This document shows, in pieces, positions 38,057-51,521 of a stretch of 64,000 nucleotides of DNA. The translations under genes and the position numbers were made by a program. The stretch comes from Hydrogenophaga intermedia (lineage in GTDB: Bacteria > Pseudomonadota > Gammaproteobacteria > Burkholderiales > Burkholderiaceae_C). Below the pieces are notes generated by a model, which was not told the origin of the DNA, did no database searches, and saw only the letters and a program-made list of their open reading frames with translations. The stretch covers positions 62,001-126,000 of the forward strand of contig NZ_CCAE010000002.1 in assembly GCF_000723405.1 (NCBI RefSeq), in the 5' to 3' direction. Every line of letters begins with the position of its first letter. Positions within the stretch are counted from its first letter, which is position 1.

Positions 38057-39246
38057 CATCCCTGCCCCCGTCTTCGCCCGCCGCCGTCCGCGCCGCCGCC
38101 CTGGTGGTGGCCGTGGGCGTCACCTGCGCCTTGCACATCGGCAAGCTGCCCGTCGCCATTCCCGCCCTGCAATCCGGCCTGGGCGTGAGTCTGGTGCAGG
38201 CGGGGTTCCTGCTGTCGCTGGTGCAACTGGCGGGCATGGCCCTGGGCCTCTTCGTGGGCCTGGCTGCCGACCGCCTCGGGCCGCGTCGGGTGATGTTGTT
38301 CGGATTGATGGGGCTGGCCGTGGGGAGTGCCTGGGGCGCGATGGCGTTGTCACCCACCGACCTGTTGGCGTCGCGGGCCCTGGAGGGCCTGGGCTTCCTG
38401 CTAGCCGTGCTGCCGGCGCCGGGCCTGATTCGCCGCCACGTGGCCGATCAGCGCCTGCTGGCCAAAGCCCTGGGCTGGTGGGGGGCCTACATGCCCCTGG
38501 GTACCGCGCTGGCGCTGCTGCTGGGGGCGCCAGTGATCGAATGGCTGGGGTGGCGCGCCGTGTGGCTGGGCCTGACCGCGTGCTCGCTGCTGGCGCTCGT
38601 CGCACTGTGGCGCGGCCTGCCACCCGACATGGCGCTGGCAGGGCAGGGCGCGCCCCTGGGCCCCCGGGTGCGCCGCACGCTCGCAGCGCCCGGCCCCTGG
38701 CTCGTCGCCCTGGCGTTCTTCCTGTATTCGGGACAGTGGCTGGCCGTCGTGGGATTTCTGCCCACCATCCTGTCACAGGCGGGCTTTGGGGGCCTGGCGG
38801 CCGGCGTGCTCAGCGCGGGCGCCGCCGCAGTTAACATGGCTGGCAACATCGGTGCCGGCCGATGGATCGCGCGCGGTGGGCGTCCCCGCTTCGTCATGGG
38901 GTTCGCCTACCTCGCCATGGGGTTCGGCGCGATGCTGGCCTTCGGTCTGCGGGACGTGCCGGTGGTGCAGTACCTCGCCATCCTCGCGTTCTCCGGTCTG
39001 GGCGGTCTCATCCCGGGCACGCTGTTCGGCTTGGCGATCCGTTTGGCGCCGGGCGAGGACACCATCTCCACCACCGTGGGCTGGATGCAGCAGTTCTCCG
39101 CCCTCGGTCAGTTCGTCGGGCCGCCCTTCGTGGCCTGGGTGGCCACGCAGATGGGCGGCTGGCAACTCACCTGGGTCGTCACCGGCGCCGCTTCGTTGCT
39201 CGGCCTCTGGGTCGCGCACCGCATCCAACGCACCCTGCCGGCCTGA
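38053..39246 (+). CDS. MFS transporter (CynX/NimT-like)
   Basis: 397 residues with about twelve hydrophobic helices. The motif after helix 2 reads GLAADRLGPRRVM, the MFS A-motif. Helix 5 region GWWGAYMPLGTALALLLG resembles the CynX group of anion/drug transporters. The ATG overlaps the dgt stop, so it is likely co-transcribed. The substrate is unknown. The RAYT unit begins within 5 bases of its stop. Confidence 0.87.
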   Translation: MTSLPPSSPAAVRAAALVVAVGVTCALHIGKLPVAIPALQSGLGVSLVQAGFLLSLVQLAGMALGLFVGLAADRLGPRRVMLFGLMGLAVGSAWGAMALSPTDLLASRALEGLGFLLAVLPAPGLIRRHVADQRLLAKALGWWGAYMPLGTALALLLGAPVIEWLGWRAVWLGLTACSLLALVALWRGLPPDMALAGQGAPLGPRVRRTLAAPGPWLVALAFFLYSGQWLAVVGFLPTILSQAGFGGLAAGVLSAGAAAVNMAGNIGAGRWIARGGRPRFVMGFAYLAMGFGAMLAFGLRDVPVVQYLAILAFSGLGGLIPGTLFGLAIRLAPGEDTISTTVGWMQQFSALGQFVGPPFVAWVATQMGGWQLTWVVTGAASLLGLWVAHRIQRTLPA

Positions 39247-39256
39247 TGCTTTAATT

Positions 39257-39270
39257 GGGGTCAGATTCCA
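39257..39270 (+). repeat. Left terminal repeat of the RAYT unit
   Basis: GGGGTCAGATTCCA, preceded by TTTAATT. Thirteen bases match the inverse complement of the right end exactly. Confidence 0.8.
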
Positions 39271-39283
39271 GGTTTCTTGCCCC

Positions 39284-39991
39284 ATGGCCCGACTGCCGCG
39301 CCTGACCGTCGCCGGTTACCCGCACCACATCATCCAGCGCGGCAACAACCGCCAGGCCATCGTTCGCGACGACGAAGACCGTGAGGCCCTGCTGGAGCTG
39401 ATCACGACCCGGGCGCGCCAACACGGCGTGGCGCTGCACGCCTGGGTGCTGATGGACAACCACTTCCACCTGCTGGCCACGCCCGAGACGGCCGAGGGCG
39501 TGCCGCGGTGGATGCAGGACGTTGGCCGCAGCTACGTGCGCCGCTTCAACGACCGCCACCAGCGCTCCGGCACCCTGTGGGAAGGCCGCTACAAGTCCAC
39601 CTTGATCCAGACCGAGCGCTACTTCCTGGCCTGTATGGCCTACATCGAGCTCAATCCGGTGCGCGCCGGCATGGTGGCCGAGCCGCGCCAGTACCCCTGG
39701 TCGAGCCACCTGCACCACATTGGTCAGCGCGTGGACCGCTACCTCAGCGCCCACCCCGTGTACTGGGCCCTGGGCAACACCCCTTTCGCCCGCGAAGCCG
39801 CCTACGCTGAGTGGGTGCGCTCGGGCCTCAGCGCGCAGCAGCAGAAGGCCATCACGGACGCCGCGCTGCATGGCTGGGCCCTGGGCGACGAGGGTTTTGC
39901 GGGGGAACTGCAGAAGCAGACCAGCCGTCGGGTGTCGCGTGCTGCTAAGGGGCGCCCAGCCGCAGTGCCCGTGGACAAAGCCGGTACCTGA
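39284..39991 (+). CDS. REP-associated tyrosine transposase (TnpA_REP family)
   Basis: 235-residue HUH nuclease. The catalytic HFH is at residues 60-62 in VLMDNHFHLLATP, and the likely catalytic tyrosine region is YFLACMAYIELNPVRAGM (113-130). Family blocks RLTVAGYPHHIIQRGNN at the N-terminus and SGTLWEGRYKSTLI are intact, so it may be active. ATG 39284 is the first start inside the element. Related domesticated transposases are associated with spread of short palindromic repeats in other genomes; whether this one acts on any repeat here is unknown. Confidence 0.92.
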   Translation: MARLPRLTVAGYPHHIIQRGNNRQAIVRDDEDREALLELITTRARQHGVALHAWVLMDNHFHLLATPETAEGVPRWMQDVGRSYVRRFNDRHQRSGTLWEGRYKSTLIQTERYFLACMAYIELNPVRAGMVAEPRQYPWSSHLHHIGQRVDRYLSAHPVYWALGNTPFAREAAYAEWVRSGLSAQQQKAITDAALHGWALGDEGFAGELQKQTSRRVSRAAKGRPAAVPVDKAGT

Positions 39992-40077
39992 GGCGGCCAC
40001 GAGCTTGCTCTTGCGACGCTGCGCCTGCTTTTAATATGTCCCCATTTAAATGTTGGTCAAACGAATCAGAAAATAAA

Positions 40078-40090
40078 TGGAATCTGACCC
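40078..40090 (-). repeat. Right terminal repeat of the RAYT unit
   Basis: TGGAATCTGACCC, the exact inverse of the left end. It is followed by CTATTTAAAAT... or, read on the plus strand, TATTTAAAAT, 14 bases before the -24 GG of the predicted gltB promoter. Confidence 0.8.
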
Positions 40091-40102
40091 TATTTAAAAT
40101 GC

Positions 40103-40120
40103 TTGGCACGCATGGTGCAA
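40103..40120 (+). promoter_or_regulatory. Predicted sigma-54 promoter of gltBD
   Basis: TTGGCACG-N4-GTGCAA with GG (40105-40106) and GC (40117-40118) separated by exactly 10 bases, as required for a -24/-12 promoter. It differs from the consensus core at one base (G for T before TGC). The distance to the gltB ATG (57 bases from the -12) is suitable, and nitrogen control of glutamate synthase makes sense. No enhancer site was identified. Confidence 0.55.
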
Positions 40121-40176
40121 TGCAATAAGCTCCCGATCCCGACGGATTTGCCCCACAGACGAGAAGGACGAGCGCC

Positions 40177-44955
<4,779 letters not shown>

Positions 44956-44994
44956 GCCCACGAGATACAGCCCCACGAGATACAGGACAGCACC

Positions 44995-46461
44995 ATGGGA
45001 AAAGTCACCGGCTTCATGGAATACGAGCGCATCGAGGAGGGCTACGCGCCCGTGCCCGATCGCCTGAAGCACTACAAGGAATTCGTCGTCGGGCTCGATG
45101 ACCAGCAGGCCAAGGTCCAGGGCGCGCGCTGCATGGACTGCGGCACGCCGTTCTGCAACAGCGGTTGCCCGGTGAACAACATCATCCCGGACTTCAACGA
45201 CCTCGTGTACCAGGGCGACTGGAAGAATGCCATCACGGTGCTGCACAGCACCAACAACTTCCCCGAGTTCACCGGCCGCATCTGCCCGGCGCCCTGTGAG
45301 GCGGCCTGCGTGCTCAACGTGAACGACGATCCGGTGGGCATCAAGTCCATCGAGCACGCCATCATCGACCGCGCCTGGGCCGAAGGCTGGGTGCCGGCGC
45401 AAGCGCCCAAGCACAAGACCGGCAAGAAGGTGGCCGTGGTGGGCTCCGGTCCGGCTGGCATGGCCGCCGCGCAGCAACTGGCGCGCGCCGGCCACGACGT
45501 GACCGTGTTCGAGAAGAACGACCGCATCGGTGGCCTGCTGCGCTACGGCATTCCCGACTTCAAGATGGAGAAGTCGCACATCGACCGCCGCGTGGCGCAG
45601 ATGGAGGCCGAAGGCGTGGTGTTCCGCACCGGCGTGCTGGTGGGCGCTCTGCCCGCCGGCAGCAAGGTCACCAACTGGGCCAAGGAAACCGTCAGCGCCG
45701 AGGAGCTCAAGGCCGAGTTCGATGCCGTGCTGCTCACCGGCGGTTCGGAGCAGAGCCGCGACCTGCCCGTGCCTGGCCGTGACCTCGACGGCATCCACTT
45801 CGCCATGGAGTTCCTGCCGCAGCAGAACAAGGTGAACGCGGGCGACAAGCTCAAGGGCCAACTGCGCGCCGACGGCAAACACGTCATCGTCATCGGCGGC
45901 GGCGACACCGGATCCGACTGCGTGGGCACCAGCAACCGCCACGGCGCGCTCAGCGTCACTCAGTTCGAGGTGATGCCCCAGCCGCCCGAGCAGGAGAACA
46001 AGCCCCTGGTGTGGCCCTACTGGCCGCTCAAGCTGCGCACCAGCTCCAGCCATGAAGAAGGTTGCGTGCGTGAGTTCGCGGTGTCCACCAAGGAATTCGT
46101 CGGCAAGAACGGCAAGGTCACCGGCCTGAAGACCGTGCACGTGGAGTTCAAGGACGGTAAGTTCGTCGAGGTGCCTGGCACCGAGAAGGAGTACCAGGCC
46201 GATCTGGTGCTGCTCGCCATGGGCTTCACCAACCCCGTGGCCACCGTGCTCGAGGCCTTCGGTGTCGACAAGAACGCTCGCGGCAACGCCAAGGCCACGA
46301 CCGATTTCACCGGTGGTTACGCGACCAACGTGTCCAAGGTCTTCGCCGCCGGCGACATGCGCCGGGGCCAGTCGCTGGTGGTCTGGGCCATCCGCGAAGG
46401 CCGTCAGGCGGCCCGCTCGGTGGATGAATTCCTCATGGGGTATTCGGACCTGCCGCGCTGA
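44995..46461 (+). CDS. gltD: Glutamate synthase (NADPH) small subunit
   Basis: Supplies electrons from NADPH through FAD and iron-sulphur centres to GltB. 488 residues. N-terminal cysteines [17 protein letters not shown] and [12 protein letters not shown] bind 4Fe-4S clusters. FAD site [20 protein letters not shown] is near residue 145, and the NADPH site [11 protein letters not shown] near 300. The C-terminal block with [20 protein letters not shown] matches the flavoprotein family. Confidence 0.97.
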   Translation: MGKVTGFMEYERIEEGYAPVPDRLKHYKEFVVGLDDQQAKVQGARCMDCGTPFCNSGCPVNNIIPDFNDLVYQGDWKNAITVLHSTNNFPEFTGRICPAPCEAACVLNVNDDPVGIKSIEHAIIDRAWAEGWVPAQAPKHKTGKKVAVVGSGPAGMAAAQQLARAGHDVTVFEKNDRIGGLLRYGIPDFKMEKSHIDRRVAQMEAEGVVFRTGVLVGALPAGSKVTNWAKETVSAEELKAEFDAVLLTGGSEQSRDLPVPGRDLDGIHFAMEFLPQQNKVNAGDKLKGQLRADGKHVIVIGGGDTGSDCVGTSNRHGALSVTQFEVMPQPPEQENKPLVWPYWPLKLRTSSSHEEGCVREFAVSTKEFVGKNGKVTGLKTVHVEFKDGKFVEVPGTEKEYQADLVLLAMGFTNPVATVLEAFGVDKNARGNAKATTDFTGGYATNVSKVFAAGDMRRGQSLVVWAIREGRQAARSVDEFLMGYSDLPR

Positions 46462-46509
46462 ACACTCCATTACCAAAACGTAAGGGTGCGACGGGATTCC
46501 GGTAAGTCG

Positions 46510-46551
46510 GGATCCCGTATCATGCGGCGGCCGGGTCCATGCCCGGCTTTT
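46510..46551 (+). promoter_or_regulatory. Possible mla promoter and leader hairpin
   Basis: TATCAT at 46518-46523 resembles a -10 element, without a clear -35. A GCCGGG/CCCGGC hairpin (46530-46547) with a TTTT tail ends 6 bases before the mlaF start and could act as a gltD terminator or as a leader structure. Weak evidence. Confidence 0.3.
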
Positions 46552-46556
46552 GCTTG

Positions 46557-47372
46557 ATGAGCACCACACCGTCCACCCCCCTCGTCGAACTGCGCAACCT
46601 GACTTTCGGGTACGGCGCGCGGGTCATCCTCGACGACATTTCGCTGACCGTGCCGCGCGGCAAGGTCACGGCGCTCATGGGCGCCTCGGGCGGCGGCAAA
46701 ACCACGGTGCTGCGCCTCATCGGCGGCCAGATCCGCGCCCAGCGCGGTCAGACCCTGTTCGACGGTGCCGACGTCACCACCATGGACCAGCGCGCGCTCT
46801 ACGCCGCACGCCGCCGCATGGGCATGCTGTTCCAGTTCGGTGCGCTGTTCACCGACATGAGCGTGTTCGACAACGTGGCCTTTCCGCTGCGCGAGCACAC
46901 GAAACTGCCTGAGGCGCTGGTGCGTGACATCGTGCTGCTCAAGCTCAACGCCGTGGGCTTGCGCGGCGCGCGCAACCTGATGCCCAGCGAACTCTCTGGC
47001 GGCATGGCGCGACGGGTGGCGCTGGCGCGTGCCATCGCGCTCGACCCCGATCTCGTCATGTACGACGAGCCCTTCGCTGGCCTGGACCCGATCTCGCTCG
47101 GCACGGCCGCGCGCCTGATCCGCGAACTCAACGGCGCCCTGGGCCTCACCAGCATCGTGGTGTCGCACGACCTGGACGAGACCTTCGGCATCGCCGACCA
47201 GGTGATCGTGCTGGCCAACGGCAAGATCGCCGCGCAGGGCACGCCCGACGAGGTGCGCCACAGCACCGATCCGCTGGTGTCGCAGTTCGTCAACGCCCGG
47301 CCCGACGGCCCGGTGCACTTCCACCACCCAGCCCCCACGCTGGCCGAGGACTTCGGCAAGGACGGCGTCTGA
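46557..47372 (+). CDS. mlaF: Phospholipid-transport ABC ATP-binding protein MlaF
   Basis: ATPase of the Mla complex that keeps outer-membrane lipid asymmetry. 271 residues. Walker [11 protein letters not shown] near residue 42, signature [15 protein letters not shown] near 145, Walker [15 protein letters not shown] near 165. ATG 46557 ([12 protein letters not shown]) is preferred to the ATG six codons earlier because of family length. The next start overlaps its stop (TGATG). Confidence 0.94.
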   Translation: MSTTPSTPLVELRNLTFGYGARVILDDISLTVPRGKVTALMGASGGGKTTVLRLIGGQIRAQRGQTLFDGADVTTMDQRALYAARRRMGMLFQFGALFTDMSVFDNVAFPLREHTKLPEALVRDIVLLKLNAVGLRGARNLMPSELSGGMARRVALARAIALDPDLVMYDEPFAGLDPISLGTAARLIRELNGALGLTSIVVSHDLDETFGIADQVIVLANGKIAAQGTPDEVRHSTDPLVSQFVNARPDGPVHFHHPAPTLAEDFGKDGV

Positions 47373-48157
47373 TGTTCAAGGCCCTGTACCCCGCCAACGT
47401 CGGCCGCGCCGTGCGCCAGCAGATCACTGCGCTGGGGTATGGCGCTCGCCTGTTCCTGCGCTTGCTCGCCTTGGGTGGGAGCGCAATGCGCCGTTTCGGC
47501 CTGGTGCGTGACCAGATCCATTTCCTGGGCAACCACTCTCTGTCCATCATCGGCGTCTCGGGCCTCTTCGTGGGCTTCGTGCTGGGACTGCAGGGCTACT
47601 ACACGCTGCGCATCTACGGCGCCACCGAGGCGCTGGGCCTGCTGGTGGCACTCTCGCTGGTGCGCGAACTGGGCCCCGTGGTCAGCGCCTTGCTGTTCGC
47701 CGGCCGCGCGGGCACCTCGCTTACCGCCGAGATCGGTCTCATGAAGGCCGGGGAGCAGCTCAGCGCCATGGAGATGATGGCCGTGGACCCGGTGCGCCGC
47801 GTGCTGGCTCCGCGCTTCTGGGCCGGCGTCATCGCCATGCCCTTGCTGGCCGCCGTGTTCAGCGCGGTCGGCGTCATCGGCGGCTGGGTCGTCGGTGTCG
47901 GTCTCATCGGCCTGGACGGCGGCGCCTTCTGGAGCCAGATGCAGGGCGGCGTCGATGTCTGGGCCGACGTCGGCAACGGCGTCATCAAAAGCGTTGTGTT
48001 CGGCTTCGCCGTCACCTTCATCGCCCTGCTGCAGGGCTACCTGGCGCAACCCACGCCCGAGGGCGTGTCGCGCGCCACCACCCGCACGGTGGTGATGGCC
48101 TCGCTCACCGTGCTGGGCCTCGATTTCGTGCTCACCGCCATGATGTTCAGCATCTGA
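47372..48157 (+). CDS. mlaE: Phospholipid-transport permease MlaE
   Basis: Inner-membrane permease, 261 residues, with the MlaE family core: [41 protein letters not shown] near 95-122, and [26 protein letters not shown]. Five to six helices. It is coupled to mlaF at the start. Confidence 0.95.
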   Translation: MFKALYPANVGRAVRQQITALGYGARLFLRLLALGGSAMRRFGLVRDQIHFLGNHSLSIIGVSGLFVGFVLGLQGYYTLRIYGATEALGLLVALSLVRELGPVVSALLFAGRAGTSLTAEIGLMKAGEQLSAMEMMAVDPVRRVLAPRFWAGVIAMPLLAAVFSAVGVIGGWVVGVGLIGLDGGAFWSQMQGGVDVWADVGNGVIKSVVFGFAVTFIALLQGYLAQPTPEGVSRATTRTVVMASLTVLGLDFVLTAMMFSI

Positions 48158-48177
48158 GGGTTCACCGGAGAACCACC

Positions 48178-48666
48178 ATGACTTCTTCCAAAAACGATTT
48201 CTGGGTCGGCCTGTTCGTGCTCATCGGCGGCGCGGCCATTCTGTTCCTCGCGCTGCAGTCGGCCAACCTGCTGCAGATCAGCTTCGAGCCCACCTACCGT
48301 GTGGTCGCGCGCTTCGACAACGCGGGCGGCCTCAAGGCCGGTGCCGCGGTGCGCTCGGCGGGTGTGGTGGTGGGCCGGGTCGAAACCATCGGCTTCGACG
48401 ACAAGACCTTCCAGGCCAGTGTCGCGCTCACGCTCGAGAAGCGCTACGCCTTCCCGCGCGACAGCTCCATGAAGATACTCACCAGCGGCCTGCTCGGCGA
48501 GCAGTACGTGGGTATCGAGCCGGGTGGTGACCCGGAGAACCTGGCCGATGGCGCGCTGGTGACGCAGACGCAGTCGGCGCTGGTGCTGGAAAACCTGATC
48601 GGCCAGTTCCTGTTCAACCGCGCGGCCGAAGGCGCCGAAAAGAAACCCGAAGCGGGCACCCAATAA
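48178..48666 (+). CDS. mlaD: Phospholipid-transport MCE protein MlaD
   Basis: Anchored periplasmic ring subunit, 162 residues. N-terminal helix at about 8-27 (FWVGLFVLIGGAAILFLAL), then a single MCE domain with FDNAGGLKAGAAVRSAGVVVGRV and the pore-loop region GLLGEQYVGIEPGG. The C-terminal helix region is followed by a charged tail. Confidence 0.95.
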   Translation: MTSSKNDFWVGLFVLIGGAAILFLALQSANLLQISFEPTYRVVARFDNAGGLKAGAAVRSAGVVVGRVETIGFDDKTFQASVALTLEKRYAFPRDSSMKILTSGLLGEQYVGIEPGGDPENLADGALVTQTQSALVLENLIGQFLFNRAAEGAEKKPEAGTQ

Positions 48667-48695
48667 GCCCCTCGTCCCCCCCGGGAGTTCGCCCC

Positions 48696-49430
48696 ATGAC
48701 CACCCCACGATTCACCCCCCGCCCCGCGCTGGCGGCGGCCGCGGCCCTGGCGCTGCTGGCCGGCTGCGCCACCGGCCCCGACGCCAACCCCAAGGACCCG
48801 CTGGAGCCCTTCAACCGCGGCGTCTACCGTTTCAACGACGCGGTCGACACGGCGGTCCTCAAGCCCGTGGCCACGGCCTACGTCGACATCACGCCCAGTC
48901 CCGTGCGCACCGGGGTCAACAATTTCTTCGGTAACCTGGGGGACCTGTGGTCCGCCGTCAACGCCGGCCTGCAGTTGCGCCCCCGCGAAACCGCCGACAA
49001 CCTGCTGCGCTTCGGCGTCAACACCGTGCTGGGCTTCGGTGGCCTGCTCGACATCGCCAGCGAGGCCGGCATCGAGCGAACCCGTATCGACTTCGGCCAG
49101 ACCCTGGGCCGCTGGGGCGTACCCTCGGGCGCCTACCTGGTGCTGCCATTCTTCGGTCCGTCCACCGTGCGCGACACGGGTGGCCTGGTGGCCGACAGCG
49201 CCGCCGATCCGGTGGGCCACGTCGACCACATTCCCAGCCGAAACTCGCTCTACGCCCTGCGCGTGGTGGACACGCGCGCCGGTCTGCTGCGCGCGGGCGA
49301 ACTGTTCAATGACGCCGCGCTCGATCCGTACAGCTTCATGCGCGACTTCTACCTGAACCGTCGCCAGCGGCAGATCGACGACATGATCGACAAGGGCATC
49401 GGGCTGGGCGATGGGGATGACACCGAATAG
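48696..49430 (+). CDS. mlaA: Outer-membrane lipoprotein MlaA (VacJ)
   Basis: Extracts mislocalised phospholipid from the outer leaflet and passes it to MlaC. 244 residues. Signal peptide with lipobox LLAGC (Cys24). The conserved DPLEPFNRGVYRFNDAVD, RTGVNNFFGNLGDLWSAVN, and QTLGRWGVPSGAYLVLPFFGPSTVRD blocks are all present. In E. coli this gene lies elsewhere; here it sits between mlaD and mlaC. Confidence 0.95.
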   Translation: MTTPRFTPRPALAAAAALALLAGCATGPDANPKDPLEPFNRGVYRFNDAVDTAVLKPVATAYVDITPSPVRTGVNNFFGNLGDLWSAVNAGLQLRPRETADNLLRFGVNTVLGFGGLLDIASEAGIERTRIDFGQTLGRWGVPSGAYLVLPFFGPSTVRDTGGLVADSAADPVGHVDHIPSRNSLYALRVVDTRAGLLRAGELFNDAALDPYSFMRDFYLNRRQRQIDDMIDKGIGLGDGDDTE

Positions 49431-49552
49431 GGCGATAGTGGGCACTCGCTGCTGATACGCCTCGTCACCATCCGCCGGGAACCCGTCACATGGGGCGCCC
49501 GTCCCACCGCCACAATGCCGTCACACAGGCCACGGGCCCCGAAAGGACTTTC

Positions 49553-50185
49553 ATGATCACCCTGCAACGACGTTCCTGGCTGGCCGGCATGGCGCTGGCC
49601 CTGACCGCCTTCAACCTGCCCGCCAGCGCGGCCGAAGCCCCCGACGCCATGGTCAAGCGCCTGTCCACCGAGGTGCTGGACCTGATCAAGGCCGACCCGG
49701 CCATCAAGGCCGGCAACATCGACCGCATCATGGCCGTGGTGGACGAGAAGATCATGCCCAACGTGAACTTCACGCGCATGACGTCCTCGGCCGTGGGCCG
49801 CCACTGGCGCCAGGCCACGCCCGAGCAGCAGCAGCGCCTGCAGGCCGAATTCAAGGCCTTGCTGGTGCGCACCTACTCCGGTGCCCTGGGCGAGGTCCGC
49901 GATCAGACGCTGAGCTTCAAGCCCCTGCGCATGCAGCCCACCGACACGGAAGTGGTGGTGCGCTCTGAGGTGCGTGGCCGTGGCGAGCCCATCCAGCTCG
50001 ACTACCGCATGGAGAAATCCAACGACAGCTGGAAGATCTACGACCTCAACGTGCTGGGCCTGTGGCTGGTGGAAACCTACCGCACCCAGTTCGCACAGGA
50101 AATCAATGCCAAGGGCATCGACGGCCTGATCGAGTCCCTGGCCCAGCGCAACAAGAGTGGCGGCGGCACCGCCAAGACCAACTGA
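49553..50185 (+). CDS. mlaC: Periplasmic phospholipid-binding protein MlaC
   Basis: Soluble lipid shuttle between MlaA and MlaFEDB. 210 residues from MITLQRRSWLAGMALALTAF, with a signal peptide cleaved near SAA-E (about 27). Conserved blocks: NVNFTRMTSSAVGRHWRQATPEQQQRL, FKALLVRTYSGAL and SWKIYDLNVLGLWLVETYRTQF. The upstream 122 bases hold no other gene. Its stop is followed at once by mlaB (TGATG). Confidence 0.94.
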   Translation: MITLQRRSWLAGMALALTAFNLPASAAEAPDAMVKRLSTEVLDLIKADPAIKAGNIDRIMAVVDEKIMPNVNFTRMTSSAVGRHWRQATPEQQQRLQAEFKALLVRTYSGALGEVRDQTLSFKPLRMQPTDTEVVVRSEVRGRGEPIQLDYRMEKSNDSWKIYDLNVLGLWLVETYRTQFAQEINAKGIDGLIESLAQRNKSGGGTAKTN

Positions 50186-50457
50186 TGAGCGACGCCCGGC
50201 TGCCCGCGCGCCTGACCACGGCCGAGGCCGCTTCCGTCCTTCAAGAGTTGCGCAGCGCTCTGGCGGCCGAGCCGGGAGACGCCGTCACGCTCGACGCGGG
50301 CGGCCTGCGCAGCTTCGATTCGGCCGCCGTGGCCCTGCTGCTGGAGCTGCAGCGCGAACTGCGGCGCACCGGTCGCACGCTGCGGGTGACGCAATGGCCG
50401 CCCCGCCTGCGCGACTTGGTCACCGCCTACGGCGTGCAGGAATTGCTGCCCGCCTGA
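50185..50457 (+). CDS. mlaB: STAS-domain protein MlaB
   Basis: Small cytoplasmic subunit that binds MlaF; 90 residues. STAS fold with LDAGGLRSFDSAAVALLLELQRELRRTG containing the conserved serine region (DSA). It is coupled to mlaC and completes the mlaFEDACB set. Confidence 0.88.
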   Translation: MSDARLPARLTTAEAASVLQELRSALAAEPGDAVTLDAGGLRSFDSAAVALLLELQRELRRTGRTLRVTQWPPRLRDLVTAYGVQELLPA

Positions 50458-50504
50458 GTCCGTCCGCGTCTGCCCCCAGGCCAGCGCGGGCTAGGCCCCA
50501 GCCG

Positions 50505-50510
50505 TAGAAT
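50505..50510 (+). promoter_or_regulatory. Candidate -10 element before the YadG-type gene
   Basis: TAGAAT in the 116-base gap after mlaB, 64 bases before the ATG. No clear -35. Confidence 0.38.
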
Positions 50511-50573
50511 CCCCGGTTCCCTGCCCGCCACGGATGTCCCGTGTCACGGGCCAGCCCCGCGGTGTTGCTGCGC

Positions 50574-51521
50574 ATGTCAGCTGTCTCATTCCAGAACGTC
50601 TCCAAGACCTACGCCACCTCGCGTGGCGACCTGCACGCCCTTCGTTCGGTCAGTTTCGACATCGAACCGGGTGAATTCTTCGGCCTGCTCGGTCCCAACG
50701 GGGCGGGCAAGACCACGCTCATCAGCATCCTGGCCGGCCTGGCCCGCGCCACCGAGGGCCGCATCACCGTGCACGGCCACGACGTGCACGACGACTACCA
50801 GGCCGCACGGCGGCAATTGGGCGTGGTGCCGCAGGAACTGGTGTTCGACCCGTTCTTCAACGTGCGCGAGGCCCTGCGCATCCAGTCGGGCTACTTCGGC
50901 ATCCGCCGCAACGACGACTGGATCGATGAGTTGCTCACCGGCCTGGGACTGGCCGACAAGGCCACGGCCAACATGCGCCAGCTCTCCGGCGGCATGAAGC
51001 GGCGCGTGCTGATCGCCCAGGCCCTGGTACACAAGCCACCGGTCATCGTGCTCGACGAACCCACCGCTGGCGTGGACGTGGAGCTGCGCCAGACCCTGTG
51101 GCAGTTCGTCTCGGGCCTGAACAAGCGCCTGGGCAGTACCGTGCTGCTCACCACCCACTACCTGGAAGAGGCCGAGGCCCTGTGCAGCCGCATCGCCATG
51201 CTCAAGCTGGGGCAGGTGGTCGCGCTCGAATCCACCTCGGCCCTGTTGGCGCGCGCGGCGGCCAATGTGTTGCGCTTCAAGACCGACGCGCCTCTGCCGG
51301 CGGACATCGCGGCGCAGGCGCGCATCACCGGCCGCGTGGTGCAGTTGCCCGCGCTCGACGCCCGAGCGGTGGAGCATGTGCTCTCCCTTTTGCGCGAGGC
51401 CGGCGTGATGCCGGAAGACATCGAGGTTCGAAAGGCCGACCTGGAGGACGTCTTCCTCGACCTCACCGGCAGCGGCGCGCCGGGTGTGCCCTCGGCCCCG
51501 TCCAACAAGGTATCGGCATGA
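50574..51521 (+). CDS. ABC transporter ATP-binding protein (YadG-like)
   Basis: ATPase of an ABC-2 type exporter, 315 residues. Walker A GPNGAGKTT near residue 42, signature LSGGMKRRVLIAQAL near 138, Walker B VIVLDEPTAGVDVE near 160, H-loop TTHYLEEAE. ATG 50574 starts the conserved MSAVSFQNVSKTY; an ATG 11 codons upstream is open. Coupled to the permease (ATGA at 51518). The substrate of this exporter group is not established. Confidence 0.92.
   Translation: MSAVSFQNVSKTYATSRGDLHALRSVSFDIEPGEFFGLLGPNGAGKTTLISILAGLARATEGRITVHGHDVHDDYQAARRQLGVVPQELVFDPFFNVREALRIQSGYFGIRRNDDWIDELLTGLGLADKATANMRQLSGGMKRRVLIAQALVHKPPVIVLDEPTAGVDVELRQTLWQFVSGLNKRLGSTVLLTTHYLEEAEALCSRIAMLKLGQVVALESTSALLARAAANVLRFKTDAPLPADIAAQARITGRVVQLPALDARAVEHVLSLLREAGVMPEDIEVRKADLEDVFLDLTGSGAPGVPSAPSNKVSA

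Larger units (their letters stand above)
39251..40090 (+). mobile_element. RAYT unit (IS200-like REP-associated transposase with inverted flanks)
   Basis: A single HUH transposase gene bounded by GGGTCAGATTCCA (39258-39270) on the left and its exact inverse TGGAATCTGACCC (40078-40090) on the right. A second flank motif, AATATGTCCCC (40034-40044), lies on the right side only. The flanks are AT-rich, unlike neighbours. No duplicated target site could be seen, as expected for HUH enzymes. It separates the MFS gene from the gltBD promoter. Confidence 0.8.

Noticed and set aside
40106-40118. NtrC-type dyad GCAC-N5-GTGC before gltB
   Set aside because: NtrC sites have a longer spacer between half-sites; the same bases fit a -24/-12 promoter with exact GG-N10-GC spacing.
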